Source: Brachypterus glaber (taxonomy: Eukaryota; Arthropoda; Insecta; Coleoptera; Kateretidae). Taken from it: a DNA stretch of 64,000 nt. The notes beneath the pieces are model-generated. The model saw only the letters and a program-made list of their open reading frames with translations. It was not told where the DNA came from and did no database searches. Made by a program: the position numbers and the translations under genes. The number at the start of each line of letters is the position of its first letter. Positions within the stretch are counted from its first letter, which is position 1. Where the stretch lies: positions 558,001-622,000 of the forward strand of contig OY294047.1 of assembly GCA_958510825.1 (NCBI GenBank), read 5' to 3'. Shown here one piece after another: positions 21,752 through 33,415 of this stretch.

Positions 21752-24700
21752 TTAATTTTTATTAAGGGCTTTTTTTCGCTTTAGGTACTTGGAGCTGCTA
21801 GGTTCTGTACTTTTCGTCCTTTTCCATTTCATTCTTCTATTTTGGAACCAAACCTTTACCTGTAAAAAATATAGTTAATTATTTGTAATATTTATGACCA
21901 CGGATCGGATCGAAGTAGCCCGGTGGGCATGCAAAAATTAGAATTAAAAAAAAAAACTCTTTTTTCAAGTAAATAGACACTTTAAACTATTGTTTACCAA
22001 GCGGAATGCCATGTCGACGCTTTTAATACTCAGTGAGTCACTTGGTCATGATCCTTGACTCATGGAGAATGACTTATTATTTTTTTTTTTGAAAATTGTT
22101 TCTCTTTTTAAAAAATGAATAGTTAATACAAAAATATTGTTAGGAATGGATGGGAAATCGAAAGTTTTATCCTTACAATTGTACTTAAATTTTTGTTAAA
22201 AAGACGCAAAATTTCATGTCCGTCCTTAAATATTAAAGTACGTTACTTTAGAACTATGGTGTTTTTAACGAAAATTAAAGTACATTAGTATGTGATCATA
22301 ACTTCCTATTTATTTCTAACTGAATATTTAGTTACAAATGAATAGTAGGTTATAATCATATACAAATGTACTTTAATTTTTGTTAAAAACACTATAGTTC
22401 TAAAGTCACGTACTTTAATATTTAAGGACGGACATGAAATGTTGCGTGTTTTTAACAAAAATTAAAGCACAATTTTATAGGATAATAACTTCCTATCCAT
22501 TCGTAACTGAATATTCAGTTTACTTTTTACATTTTACATCCTAGGGTTAGGGGCTGTCTATATATTACGTAACGCAATTTTTCAAAAAAATTGACCCCCC
22601 CTCCCCCCTGTGTAACAAACTGTGACATTTACCAACACCCCCCCCCTGTGTAACGCGTAACAATATAAAATTTTTGTTTCGCAATAAATTTAACTGTATT
22701 CTCACTATTGATTCATTTTTCTCGACAAAACAAACATGAACCTAAAATATAGTATAACATAACCTTAAAAAAAATTTACACGAAAAAATCACTTAAACTT
22801 TAAAAAAATATTCGTAATCAATATCACACAGGGAAAACATACTAGGTACCTCTTTTTACACTGAGTGTCAAATGTATCATCGCCGATGATTCATCGGCAA
22901 GATCATGCAAGAACAGGGCCGTAAGATTTTTTTTTTAATATCAATGTCAACAGTATTTTTACTGATTACAATATTATTTAAATATGCATAGTTTCGTCAA
23001 TTTTTGAGTGAAAAAGGGAATTATGGGCCACTAAATAGTTATTTATGTTGAAATAAAAATACATCTGCCAAGCTTAGAAATAAACATTAAATTTATTAAA
23101 TTCCGTTACGTAACGTTTACCTGGACCCCCCCTCCCCCTGTCACAAACTGTAACAATTTCTCTGACCCCCCCCTAGGCGCGTTACGTAATATATGGACAG
23201 CCCCTTACATACCTGTCTTTCAGTGAGGTTTAATGCGACGGAAATCTCATATCTTCTCAATCTTGTTAAATAATTTGAAATTTCAAATTCCTTTTCTAAC
23301 TCCTTAATTTGAAGTTTTGTAAACGCTGTTCGTTCTTTTCTGTCTTTGCTGTATTTTAGAGTCTTGATATCTGCAATAAATATTAAAATATGTGGTTAAA
23401 AAGTCCAGTCAAATAACGAAAAAATGTTAAATTGCAATAAATATACACGGGATGATATTTTAAAGGGTAGTAGTGGATAGTAACAGAACACTCCTCTTAT
23501 TTTTTCACCGGGTGATTTGCGTAAGGGGTGTCCGCTATCTTGAATCACCCGGTGAAAAACCAACAGGAGTGTTCTCTTACCATCCACTTCTACCCTTTAA
23601 AATATCAGCCCGTGTACATTTATTGCAATTTAAAGTTATTATACCGGGAAATGGTTGGTTGTTCGGTTCCCCCCTGTAAAATGCCAGTTAAAAACGTGTA
23701 GAATTGCATACGTTCCCATGCGTTATTGAGATATTCTATTATAGAATAGAATTTCTATATGCTTGTCATTTTTTGTAGAGAAGTTTAAGAGATATTTTTA
23801 CGCAAAATAGGCTTGCAAAAAAGGGATTCCGTGAAATCAAATCTGTCTGTTGGGGGAAATTTGTGACCAGGGTAACTGTAAAACGCTTTGAGCATAAGAC
23901 TTCAAATTTGGACGCTAGATTTATTATCCCAAGTCCCCTTAATCTATTAACTGGTAAGATAAATGCGGTTTTGCATTTATATTTACAAAAATCTGATCTG
24001 CTCGAGCGCGCTTTCCCTGGACATGCGAAGCAGTCGTTTTCCGATTACTAGAAAGAGAAAAGAGTTACCGTGTTTATAAACAGACAGACGGACGGACGTA
24101 TTTTTATCAAGACAAATTTTCACTCTTGAAGTCTAAAAGTTTTAAACCGAAACGCCAAGTAAAGTGAAAATATCATTTTTTTGTGGCCCATTAAGCATGG
24201 TTGTTGTACTTTCGCAATACATGTATTCTGCCGTGCTAAGCTGAAAGGTCCTATCTACATAGGTTTAACATATACAGATAGCCCCTTTCAGCTTAGCAAG
24301 GCAGTATTGTATACAGTAGAAAAATCTTGCGCTGGTGAACAAAATTTGAAACATTTTCATTTTTTCTTGAAAGTTTCTTGAAAAACCTTGTCTTTTGTCT
24401 ATGATAAATCCAGAACGTTTTGTCATAAAGACTTGAAATTTGGACCACAGGTTTCTCGGCGAGCATTTGGTGTTTTCTTATGCTTTTTTTAGAAAATTTT
24501 CTTTTCTGGACTTTTTTGTAAATAAAAAACTTACCCGATGAATCATCATCAGAATATTGCGAACTGGTATCAAATCTTTGTTCCGTAAACTCCTCACATT
24601 GCGGACCATTTTCAATATGTTCATTCGCGGCACTTGGGATATTTGGCAAGAATATTTCCGGACATGGGGCACTCGTATGGTAAAAAATAACCTCCGGATT

Positions 24701-26221
24701 GCACAGACCTAAATACACTGGATTTTGTTCTTTTGCCACTAAATAATCGTGAGAGCGGTGGAAGTAAAATTGATCCGGGTAATATTCCGGGCTGTTGTTG
24801 TGAGTTTCACTATGATTTTCACTGTAATTTTCACTACAGAATCAGGGTAAAGTATGGAATAAAATTATTAAAAAGAAAACAATTAGATCGAATTTTATTG
24901 TAAAATCTGCATAATTTTTACAGTCAAAATTTTTCAAAAACCTAAATGATTTTTGGTTTAATGTATTTAGAGACATTTAGAATTTGGTTTTTCTTTAAGG
25001 CAGCAGCCTCGAATGAGCGAGAGTATTTTCTCATAAAAAATAAAGTTTTATTATTAATTAATATAATTGATAATTTGTGTGATTTTATTTTCTATGGATA
25101 TCATGGAAAAAAATTATCTTTTTTGTATATTTTTTGACCTTTTAAGTGGTTTTTAATATTTTCTTCTATTGTAAATAATAAAAATATATGGTCGAATAAA
25201 GAAATAGAGAATTTTATTTGCTTTAAAATGATGATCACACTACCCCATTTCCACTAAAAAAATCCTATACCCCTGACCACATTTTCAAAGCCAAAAAGAT
25301 CAAATGTATGCCAAAAAATAGCTTGTCTTATTTACGTATTCCAAATTTGAAGTCGATATCTCAACTCGTTCAAAAGTTAAGAGGGACAAGTTTGTTCCTA
25401 TAGGTTTATACGTTTACGGAAGCGCGGAAAGGAAACTATAATATTTTATTACTAAATTCCGATTTTGTCAGTATTTTATCAAATTCCAACTTAAATTTTA
25501 CTTAAATTCCGACTAAATGATAGAATTTTACTTAAAGTCGCGATTTAAACAAAATTTAAGTCGGAATTTTGTTTAGAAATTAAGTAAAGTTCTTACATTT
25601 AGTCAGAATTTAAGTTAAATTCTGATTTTAAGTCGTACTTTAAGTTTGAATTTAAGTATAATTTGAACTTTAAGGCGAAATTTATGTAAAACTCCAACTT
25701 TAAGTCGAAATTTAGTAATAAAATATAGGCTTTTCTACGCTTCCGTACTTCATTATATTACCTTATTGAAAATAACGGGTCTGGGCGGGTATATATGGTG
25801 CTAAAACCGCATTTGAGTTGAGTTGACCTCAAGTCCGGTTTCTACAACATTTATACCCGCGCAGACCCGTCATTTTTTATAGGGTAGAGTCATAAAAAGT
25901 TTAAGTTTTTGGAAATTTAAAAAAACAGCTATGAAAATAAAAATCGACTTGACTTGAGGTTTTTCTTTTTTCCAAACACAATATCTAACAGTTTTAATTT
26001 TATTCCAAACTTTACACTCACCCTGAATAATTTTCCGAACTTAGTAATCCTTCGAATCTCGGATAATGTTCTAAATAAGTCGGCGACTTTTTGATAACCG
26101 GACTGCGATATCCGGGTTCCGGACAAACAAACGAACTAGAATGTTTTTCAAAATGGGTAAATCCAGGATTGCACAAAACTAAATTTTCATTATTATTTTC
26201 ACTTGGGACACTATATTCCAT
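21752..26221 (-). CDS. btn: Homeobox transcription factor buttonless (Meox family)
   Basis: Four exons in transcript order: 26022..26221, 24535..24833, 23213..23370 and 21752..21859; phases 2, 1 and 0; 254 residues from the ATG at 26221. An in-frame ATG five codons upstream (26236) is an alternative start; the chosen one has the better A-rich context. The homeodomain spans residues ~176-235: [19 protein letters not shown], then [20 protein letters not shown], then [16 protein letters not shown]. Arg5, Trp48, Phe49, Gln50 and Asn51 are intact. [11 protein letters not shown] and [12 protein letters not shown] place it with Meox/buttonless, a mesodermal identity gene group; the Drosophila member acts in dorsal median cells. 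The intron between homeodomain residues 44 and 45 is an ancient conserved position. The N-terminal half is Ser/Tyr/Asn-rich, and the motif LxLCNP occurs in both exon 1 and exon 2. A PIF-like MITE begins 8 bp into the last intron. Confidence 0.93.
22550..23204. mobile_element. PIF/Harbinger-like MITE in the buttonless intron
   Basis: 655 bp with ends GGGGCTGTCTATATATTACG and its near-complement, flanked by TTA on both sides (22547-22549 and 23205-23207). Three-base TTA/TAA duplications with G-rich ends fit PIF/Harbinger. The interior matches the 55986..56771 element (ATTCGTAATCAATATCACAC). No transposase frame. Confidence 0.75.
23424..23638. repeat. Snapback element, about 215 bp
   Basis: In the buttonless intron between exons 2 and 3. 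The left arm TTAAATTGCAATAAATATAC pairs with the right-arm GTACATTTATTGCAATTTAA, and the arms continue through AACACTCCT and AGGAGTGTT to a centre marked by TCACCGGGTGATT. About 95 bp pair on each side. Confidence 0.65.
24212..24315. repeat. Imperfect hairpin, pre-miRNA-sized
   Basis: In the same buttonless intron. GTGCTAAGCTGAAAGG pairs with CCTTTCAGCTTAGCAA; the stem extends about 45 bp with small bulges around a GGTTTAACA loop. The length and imperfect pairing resemble a microRNA precursor, but an old foldback repeat would look the same. Confidence 0.4.
25415..25747. mobile_element. Inverted-repeat element with TACGGAAGCG ends
   Basis: 333 bp upstream of buttonless exon 2. The ends TACGGAAGCGCGGAAAGG and CTTTTCTACGCTTCCGTA are inverted, with a further arm TTTTATTACTAAATT. 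The interior is a degenerate array of TTTAAGTCGGAATTT-like units in both orientations. Non-coding. Confidence 0.6.
25759..25886. repeat. Hairpin MITE, GGGCGGGTATA family, copy 1
   Basis: About 128 bp with the inverted arms AATAACGGGTCTGGGCGGGT and ACCCGCGCAGACCCGTCATT and an ATTTGAGTT/AACTCAAG-type centre. The second copy is at 32153..32287. Located in intron 1 of buttonless. Confidence 0.65.
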
Positions 26222-26661
26222 TTTTATAAAGACCATAATATACTTAATTTTATTTGATTTACTTAATTTTACTTAAATTAATTTTTATTTTAATTATTTA
26301 ATTAAATCTCTAACCGAAATCATCGCTAAGTAGTTGTTAAAGTAATTAACTCAAAGATAATCTGAGATGGAAAAAGAACATCTCATTTACATGGATGACA
26401 TATATATTTAAATGTGTACTGATGTCAAAAAAGGACCTTGTTTTTGGTCTATTTAACCATTAAATATTTAAGGTGGGAGGTGTTCAGACCAAAACTACTT
26501 TTATAACTAAATTACCCCTATCATAGGGGCCCTGTGCCCCCTTACTCCGCATCGAATAAGAAAACTATGGTCTAAATTTAAAGTCTTAAGCTCACACCGT
26601 ACTCGAGTTATTGTGGTCACAAATTTCGTGGTTTAATAGATAGACGGATATTTTATCGCGG

Positions 26662-27230
26662 ATCCCTATAAAAAAATTGAGATTTAAACGGATAAAAAAT
26701 AAAATAATTTTAACCCGTTTGAATTAGTTGAAATAAGTTTAAATTATTTTTATTTGCAGCAAATTATCAATATTATTCCGTTTCAATTAGTTAAGCTGTT
26801 TAAATTTGCATTTGCTATTTAAATTTAATTCGTTTCAATTTGCATATGCGGAATATCATGTTTTAATTCGTTACTATTTGAAAATGCGTAACATTTTTTA
26901 ATTCGTTTCTATTCGCATATGCGGATTATCATTTTTAATTAGATACTATTTGCAAATGCTTAACATGTTTTAATTCGTTTCTATTCGCATATGCAGAATA
27001 TCATTTTCAATTAGCAACTATTTGCAAATGCGTATCTGATTTAATTCAAGGTATGCTAAGACCTTCCAATTTCACATATCTAACTGTTTGAACCTATTTG
27101 ATTCGGATTCAAACGGATTAAAAATAAATTATTTTTAATCCGTTTTAATTCGCAAATTCGGATTTAAACAAATTTAAACAGTTAGATTTTATTTTCAATA
27201 TTTTTAAATCCGAATTTTTTTATAGGGATG
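26662..27230. mobile_element. Inverted-repeat element with internal CATATG tandem units
   Basis: The ends ATCCCTATAAAAAAATT and AATTTTTTTATAGGGAT are inverted. The interior repeats a ~70-75-bp unit around TTCGTTTCTATTCGCATATG and TTGCAAATGCGTAAC at least three times. It lies just upstream of the buttonless 5' end. Non-coding. Confidence 0.6.
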
Positions 27231-27756
27231 TCAGATGTTTTGCTTTAAAATATCTAAAAACGTAATAGTAATTATATACCAAGGTAGAGAAGACAATTTT
27301 TATAGCCGAGCGTAATAAATCCCGTGTTGCGTAGCGGACAGACCAACAGACAGAAATCATACAAGAGTACGGTAAACGTAAAAAAATAAAGGACCCTCAA
27401 GGATATTATCTCTTATAGGACCAGCAATCAAGGCCTTTTTCGGTCTTGAGTAAAAAAATATTTTCAGATGGCCAATGGGGTTCTTTCCCGAATGTAAAGT
27501 AGGCGTAGACAGCATGTTTTTGAATATTATTGGTGGGGTCTTTTTTTTTTCTTTTTTGATTTATTTTAAACTTAAATCAACGATTTGTTTTTTATGTGGC
27601 ACAATTAGTGTCATGTGAAAATATTATTTTAAATGTGGGAAATTTTCTTTGCTGTTTATTTATAGTTTTCCTTTATTGTTGATTTTGTGTTAATTAAAAG
27701 GATACCTACAATAAAAGGATTAAAATAAAACAAGCCGTGAAGGTATCTAATGCTAC

Positions 27757-28010
27757 CAACGAACTAACAACTCTTCTCTCTAGAATACGCATACCGTTAA
27801 TATAAAGTATCGCCAACATCTCGGTTTGTTTGTAAACAAATAGTAGGTATATTCAGGCCTGAACAATAACAATTACCAGTAACTGTTATTGTTGTCTCTG
27901 TTAGAACAAAGCTGTGCGAGTAAGACAGACAAATGTATATGTTGGCTACGTTTTTGTCAGTTTTTATAAATGAAATGCCTATTCTAGAGAGAAGAGTTAT
28001 TAGTTCGTTG
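27757..28010. mobile_element. hAT-type MITE, copy 2
   Basis: 254 bp with inverted ends CAACGAACTAACAACTCTTC and GAGTTATTAGTTCGTTG and perfect 8-bp flanking repeats AATGCTAC (27749-27756, 28011-28018). It sits inside another repeat whose uninterrupted copy is at about 44854..45000. Confidence 0.85.
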
Positions 28011-28189
28011 AATGCTACGCATTCCTATATACTAGGTTCACAGTAAATGGTATATTGCATTTTCCTAAATACATACTTTAAAAAAATTAAGATTTTTGAA
28101 AAAAAAAATCGAAAAAAAAAATTTTAACTGCAAAAAATTTATTTTTTTTTAATTTTCTTTTTTTGAAAAACGAAAAAGTAACATATCTG

Positions 28190-28385
28190 CTGTCATAAAA
28201 TTATTAAACGTCAAATACATAACCTCAAAGCGGCAAACTAATTTTAATATAATTTTTGCGTTTTTTATGTTTAGGTGTTAGGTCGTAGGAAAAATAGTAT
28301 ACGCACCTCGACGCAAACCATTTCAGTGTACTAGGTTCGCATACTCGGTGCGTAATATACTATTTAAAATTCAACTAATTTTATT
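28190..28385 (-). mobile_element. Palindromic repeat family B, copy 2
   Basis: Inverted relative to 512..740. It has ACGCACCTCGACGCAAACC, ATGCGAACC-like arms and ends TGCGTAATATACTATTT. The central GC-rich hairpin of copy 1 is missing. Confidence 0.5.
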
Positions 28386-29229
28386 AGGTACTTCTATATC
28401 ATCATCCTGTATATAATTTAAAGTAATTTAATTTAATTTTTACTAAAAAATTGTCTGCGAAATGGTATATAGTGTCAAAATTATTATTATTTTACATATT
28501 TTATATTTTATTTTGAAAGTTATTTTTATTTGATAAGAATATTAAAATCACCTGGGTTAACGACTCACGAAGAAGTGTTGTATTTCCAGTTTATACGACA
28601 GAAGGAATAATATTTCCAGTAATAAACTAGAGTGAACAGTTCCAAACACCTCGTCAAAAAAACTATTAACTTTTTTCGAGTTTTTTTTGAACAACTTTTA
28701 AACGCTTTTACTAAAAAACTTTATATTTTGTTTAATATTTTGTAGACTTTGAAACTAATAGGAGAATTTAAAAAAAAAGTTGCAAACTCGTTATTTTCGC
28801 CTTTGCGAAACCTTATTTGAGCCTTGATAAAAAAATAATATAATATAATAATAATAATATAGTACCTATAGGATTTTTTCATCAGGGCTCAAAAGCCAAA
28901 CCAAAAAAGCCAAACCTCGTTTGAAGAAATGACGTATACATTGTTTTTACAAGTTTATACGAAAAATCACTATTTTACGAAAATCTACAACTTGTTCAAA
29001 ACCGCTTAGTTTTGCGTTAAAAGTTGTAGAATTGCCTATTTTTTATACTTTTAACGCTAAATTACGTGGTTTGAATCAAGTTGTAGTTTTGCATAGAAAA
29101 GTTATTAGTTTTCTACAAAAGTTGTAGAAACGACGTAATTTCCCGTAGAATTTTTTCCGTCAGGTACATATCACTAGAAAAAAACGTATCTTGTGGAAAG
29201 GGATAGATAGGAGAAGTTACCAAGACATG

Positions 29230-29976
29230 CCCAGATAGCACAGGTTTATACAATGGATATCCCCACAATATCCGTTTTGGAATTTCGACATCCCCAAAAT
29301 ATAAGATCTCGTTTATAGAGATCCGTAAGACATCCTTAGGATATACGTTGTTACTAAACGGGAAGCCGAGTACGTCTGTCCTAAAGATAGCTACTAATTA
29401 TGTCCAACTGTCCCCGACAAAAGTGGATATCAAATCGTATTGTTTTTATTGTTTTTTTTTTGTGAAATATTGCTATTAGCAGCTTGCACCTATAGGTGTA
29501 ACCTATAGGTTACATATTTAAATTTAAGCTTATAGTTTTACAAAAAAAATAATGAAAGCATTACTATTTAATAGCCACTTTAGTCGGGCACATTTTTACA
29601 TAGTTAGTAACTTATCTACGATATATATTTCCTTTTTCATCATATTTTTTTCAGAAAGTACTACGATTTACCTTTGTACATAAAAAACTTAAACATAAAC
29701 AGACCATAAACACCGAAATGCGCCATTAAAGTCACGAAAAACGCGGTAAATTTAAAATAATGAAGGAAAAGCCACCGTAGGATATCCCAGGGATATCCGA
29801 AAGGACATTCACGGGAAATCCCCTCGGGATATACAAAGTACTTACCATATATTCTTGGGATATACGGGCAGTATATTCCAAGACATACCTTTCGGGATAT
29901 CCTTGGGATATATGACTAATGTCCCGAGACATGCGACATTGAGAGGATATCCGGGGGATATTGTGTGCTATATGGG
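29230..29976. repeat. GGATATCC-rich element, copy 1
   Basis: Outer ends CCCAGATAGCACA and TGTGCTATATGGG are inverted. The right half is dense in GGATATCC-like 8-bp palindromes (for example GGGATATCC and GGATATCCG). The interior is otherwise AT-rich. Related to 31616..32087. Confidence 0.55.
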
Positions 29977-30099
29977 TGAGAGCTTAAAAATATTTTGAAG
30001 GGCGAGTTGGAAGTAAAAAGAAGGGTAGGTGGGCCTGTTATAGTACTATAATAGTATTACTGCTGACAAATAATAAATAATTTAGGGTGTATAAATTTT

Positions 30100-30352
30100 A
30101 GTGTTGTACATTAGCTCAGCGGTCTAAGGTATCGATATAGCATTGACATTGAGCTAATGATCGTGAGTTCAAACCTCACTGGCGCCGATTGCCTTTTTCA
30201 GTTAATTAATAATTGAAATTTGGCGAAGGCGTACTCCCTAGATATATTGGTTCGAAAGTCAATTAAAGCCGGTGGTTCCCTCTACTACTAGCCCACACAA
30301 GTCCTGGACTTAGGGGATGCTTAATTAAGTAGAATAGTACGAGGTTAAAAAT
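30100..30352 (+). mobile_element. tRNA-derived SINE, copy 3 with a different head
   Basis: The body from GGCGCCGATTGCCTTTTTCA onward matches copies 1 and 2 and ends GTACGAGGTTAAA. The head differs: an A-box-like TTAGCTCAGCGGTCTAAGG and a B-box-like GAGTTCAAACCTC. Upstream is AT-rich. Confidence 0.75.
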
Positions 30353-30819
30353 AAACATAAACACACAGAAATAAATAAATAACATTTGTGGAATGAAATG
30401 TGAAAAGTCGACGATGAAGGCAATACTATTCTATGCACAGGCACCCTAGTGAATGATGCCCATGTAGTCATACGACCTGTTTGGGCTGAATAAACAGTTT
30501 CTTCTGTACCTAGAGCATGACAGATTTAAGTTACTTTTCTGTTTTGTTTTTATAAATAACAAGAATAACTAAGTATTAAAAGATATATTTGTTTTCTATT
30601 GGAAGTGCTCTAAAAATATTTTTTTTAATATTTATTTCATCGGAGGATATATTTTAACTATTGAGATTCGGCCCCAGAAGGGTGAGTAATTTTTCCTTTT
30701 AAAAAAATATATAAGTATTTATATGAAGAAAGATAAATGGGGGCCCATCATGGCACAGTATGATACGAATGTGTTAATTCGTAATACCCACTCTGTAAAA
30801 AAATTACCCATTTTTTTTT

Positions 30820-30990
30820 TCATGTAAATGTGGTTCGATGCACATGTAAAATTTACTAAATTGTACTTGTATTTTTGCAATTTTATACGATATGTTCTTA
30901 TAAAACTAAATTTACATGTCAAATTGTAAAATTACATTTAAAAACTAGTAAAATTTACATGTATCTGCATTGAATCACATTTACATGTAG
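30820..30990. repeat. Inverted repeat with ACATTTACATG arms
   Basis: CATGTAAATGTGGTTCGATG on the left pairs with CATTGAATCACATTTACATG on the right; a second inner pair uses ACATGTAAAATTTAC. MITE-like foldback, non-coding. Confidence 0.5.
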
Positions 30991-31615
30991 AATCATGTTT
31001 AAATTTAAGAACAAGAAGATTATTTTAAGATAATCTTACCAAAATCTATCCATTTTAATCTGCTTTAGGTACCAAGATTTTAATACGAAAGTATTAGTAT
31101 ATTAAAGTACTAGTTTCATAACATACTTTAGAAAACTTATTATAATCTTTGTAACATAATCAGTATTTCAAGATTATCTTGCCAAGATTTTTATTTAAAA
31201 TAGTTTTTTTTGAGCCTGACTTGATGTTTTCATTAATTTTTTTTAATTTACCCGCAATAAACTATCATCCTGCTGTAAAAAGGACAAAAAATATGTTACA
31301 TTAATATAAATTAACCTTTTAGTCATAACAACAATTTAGTTTGAAATATTGCCACCAGACCTGATCAGGGGCGGATATTTTTTAACAATTAAGTATATCT
31401 AAATTTGAAATTGGGCGCACCTCAAGGATATATTCTTAGACCTCTTCTTAATTTACTAAACTATCAACGATATACATTATAATAAATTGTTTACAGAAAT
31501 ATAAATTTTCCTAATTTCGGCTGCTCTTTTAAAGAAATACGTATCTTAAATTTACTTAATTTCTACGTTCTTACGAAGAGTGAAACACTACCTAAAAGAT
31601 ATTTGTATACGTATA

Positions 31616-32087
31616 CCCAGACAGCACATAATAACTATTAGATATCCAGGGAATAAACTTCCTGGATATACAGTATATCCAGCGGATAGCCTGGATTGCC
31701 ATTAGATATCCCATGAACATCCAAATGTCCGCCTATATCCAGGATATCCACTGGATATCCTCGAGATATCTAGTGGACATATATTTTTTAACCTCCCTAA
31801 AGTATATCCACTGGATATCCATTAGAGATCCATCATGGATATCCTGTATATCCATGACTTTTATTTTTTGAATCTCCCTAAAGTATATCCCCTGGATATC
31901 CAGCGGATATACTTTAGGGAGGTAAAAAAATAGATGTCCATTGGATATATCGTGGATATCCTGTATATAGGCGGACATTTGGATGTCTATGGGATATCTA
32001 ATGGCAATCCAGGCTAGGAACTGGATATATTCTATATCCAGAAAGTATATCCCCTGGATATCTAATAGTTATTATGTACTATCTGGG
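31616..32087. repeat. GGATATCC-rich palindromic element, copy 2
   Basis: Nearly the whole 470 bp folds on itself: CCCAGACAGCACATAATAAC pairs with GTTATTATGTACTATCTGGG, and CATTTGGATGTC-type inner arms pair as well. More than a dozen GGATATCC/GATATCC palindromes are scattered inside. The open frames across it are by-products of the repeat. Confidence 0.65.
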
Positions 32088-32152
32088 TACTTTTACCGAG
32101 ATTTTCATCGATTTTTAAAAGCAAGTTTGAAAGTCTTCAGAAAATTTGTACA

Positions 32153-32287
32153 TACCCTGCTGAAAATGACAGGTCTGGGCGGGTATAAATGGTGCATAAA
32201 CCGGACTTGATCGAATGAAATTCACCCGCTCAAGTCCGGTCTATGCAACATTTATACCCGCGCAGACCCGTCATTTTCAATAGGGTA
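32153..32287. repeat. Hairpin MITE, GGGCGGGTATA family, copy 2
   Basis: 135 bp with ends TACCCTGCTGAAAATGACAG and GTCATTTTCAATAGGGTA, inner arms GGGCGGGTATAAATG and CATTTATACCCGCGC, and a GGACTTGA/TCAAGTCC centre. Similar to 25759..25886. Confidence 0.7.
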
Positions 32288-32523
32288 TACTTCCGATAGT
32301 GGTTCGCCACTAGGGTTCCTACGGGGGGTAAACCGCTGAGGAATTCAAATTAGAGGAAATCTTGAAGGTTATAACCTCTCAAAGAAATCCGAGGAAATCT
32401 TACCTTTACCAAACGCGGGAAGTTTTTTAAGGTAATCCTGGAGAAAATTTTTAATTACCCAGGATTACTCGGTATTACCTTAATTCAGGTGTACAATTTT
32501 TGTTTAGAAGTTTACTTACCCCC

Positions 32524-32723
32524 NNNNNNNNNNNNNNNNNNNNNNNNNNNNNNNNNNNNNNNNNNNNNNNNNNNNNNNNNNNNNNNNNNNNNNNNNNNNN
32601 NNNNNNNNNNNNNNNNNNNNNNNNNNNNNNNNNNNNNNNNNNNNNNNNNNNNNNNNNNNNNNNNNNNNNNNNNNNNNNNNNNNNNNNNNNNNNNNNNNNN
32701 NNNNNNNNNNNNNNNNNNNNNNN
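32524..32723. other. Assembly gap, 200 N
   Basis: Exactly 200 N. The second gap in the window has the same length, so this is probably a fixed-size placeholder and the true length is unknown. The left flank is repeat sequence of the GGTAAACC family. Confidence 0.95.
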
Positions 32724-33267
32724 TACCGAAATCTTATGCGATACTGCGATACTAGCGATACCAAATTTTCGGGTAGATTCTTTGATTTTGAGGCATGTGG
32801 TTTTAAATAACACAGAACCAAAATTTTTTTCTTTCAAATTTTTTTTCTGTCGGTTGACGGACGACGGATTCGTGTTCAGCGACCAAAAATATACCTAGAA
32901 AACCATTTCTGATCCTGGTCAACCGACAGAAAAAAATTAAGTAAAAAGTAAAATTTTACGACTTACTACAACAGTACTTAAGGTAAAATCTGTACCGAAT
33001 GTGAAGGCTGTAGATATAAGCATTTATAAGTTATTGTGGCATTGGATAAAATAATACTGAAAATCCAGTATATATACTGTTTTTTGTTAGAGCTATGCAT
33101 AGCTATGGTTTAAATTTAAAGTCATTAGCTAGAAACGCTCTCAAGTTACCGTTACAAAAGAGATTTTACTGAAATCGGGGTTTTTGTACAGAAAAAGTTA
33201 TAAAAGGCAAAATGCAATGTTGCCGGTTCTACTAATTAAAACCGTCAATGGAGCTGAGAGTAGCCTG

Positions 33268-33415
33268 TATTTTTGGAACCAGCCCTTCAAGATCTATCGA
33301 CATGAATTTTTTTTTTAATGTCCAGACGATGACCGAAATTTGACGATTTTGACCATATGTCAGATTTTTTTTTTAAATAATGTCGATAGATCTCGACTTG
33401 CTGATTCCAAAAATA
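33268..33415. repeat. Foldback repeat with TATTTTTGGAA arms
   Basis: TGTATTTTTGGAACCAGC on the left pairs with GCTGATTCCAAAAATACA on the right, then AGATCTATCGACAT pairs with ATGTCGATAGATCT. A lone arm with the same motifs is at about 40493..40540. Confidence 0.55.

Noticed and set aside
22550..23204. Introner-type origin of the buttonless intron
   Set aside because: The intron between homeodomain residues 44 and 45 is an old conserved position, so the MITE entered an existing intron.
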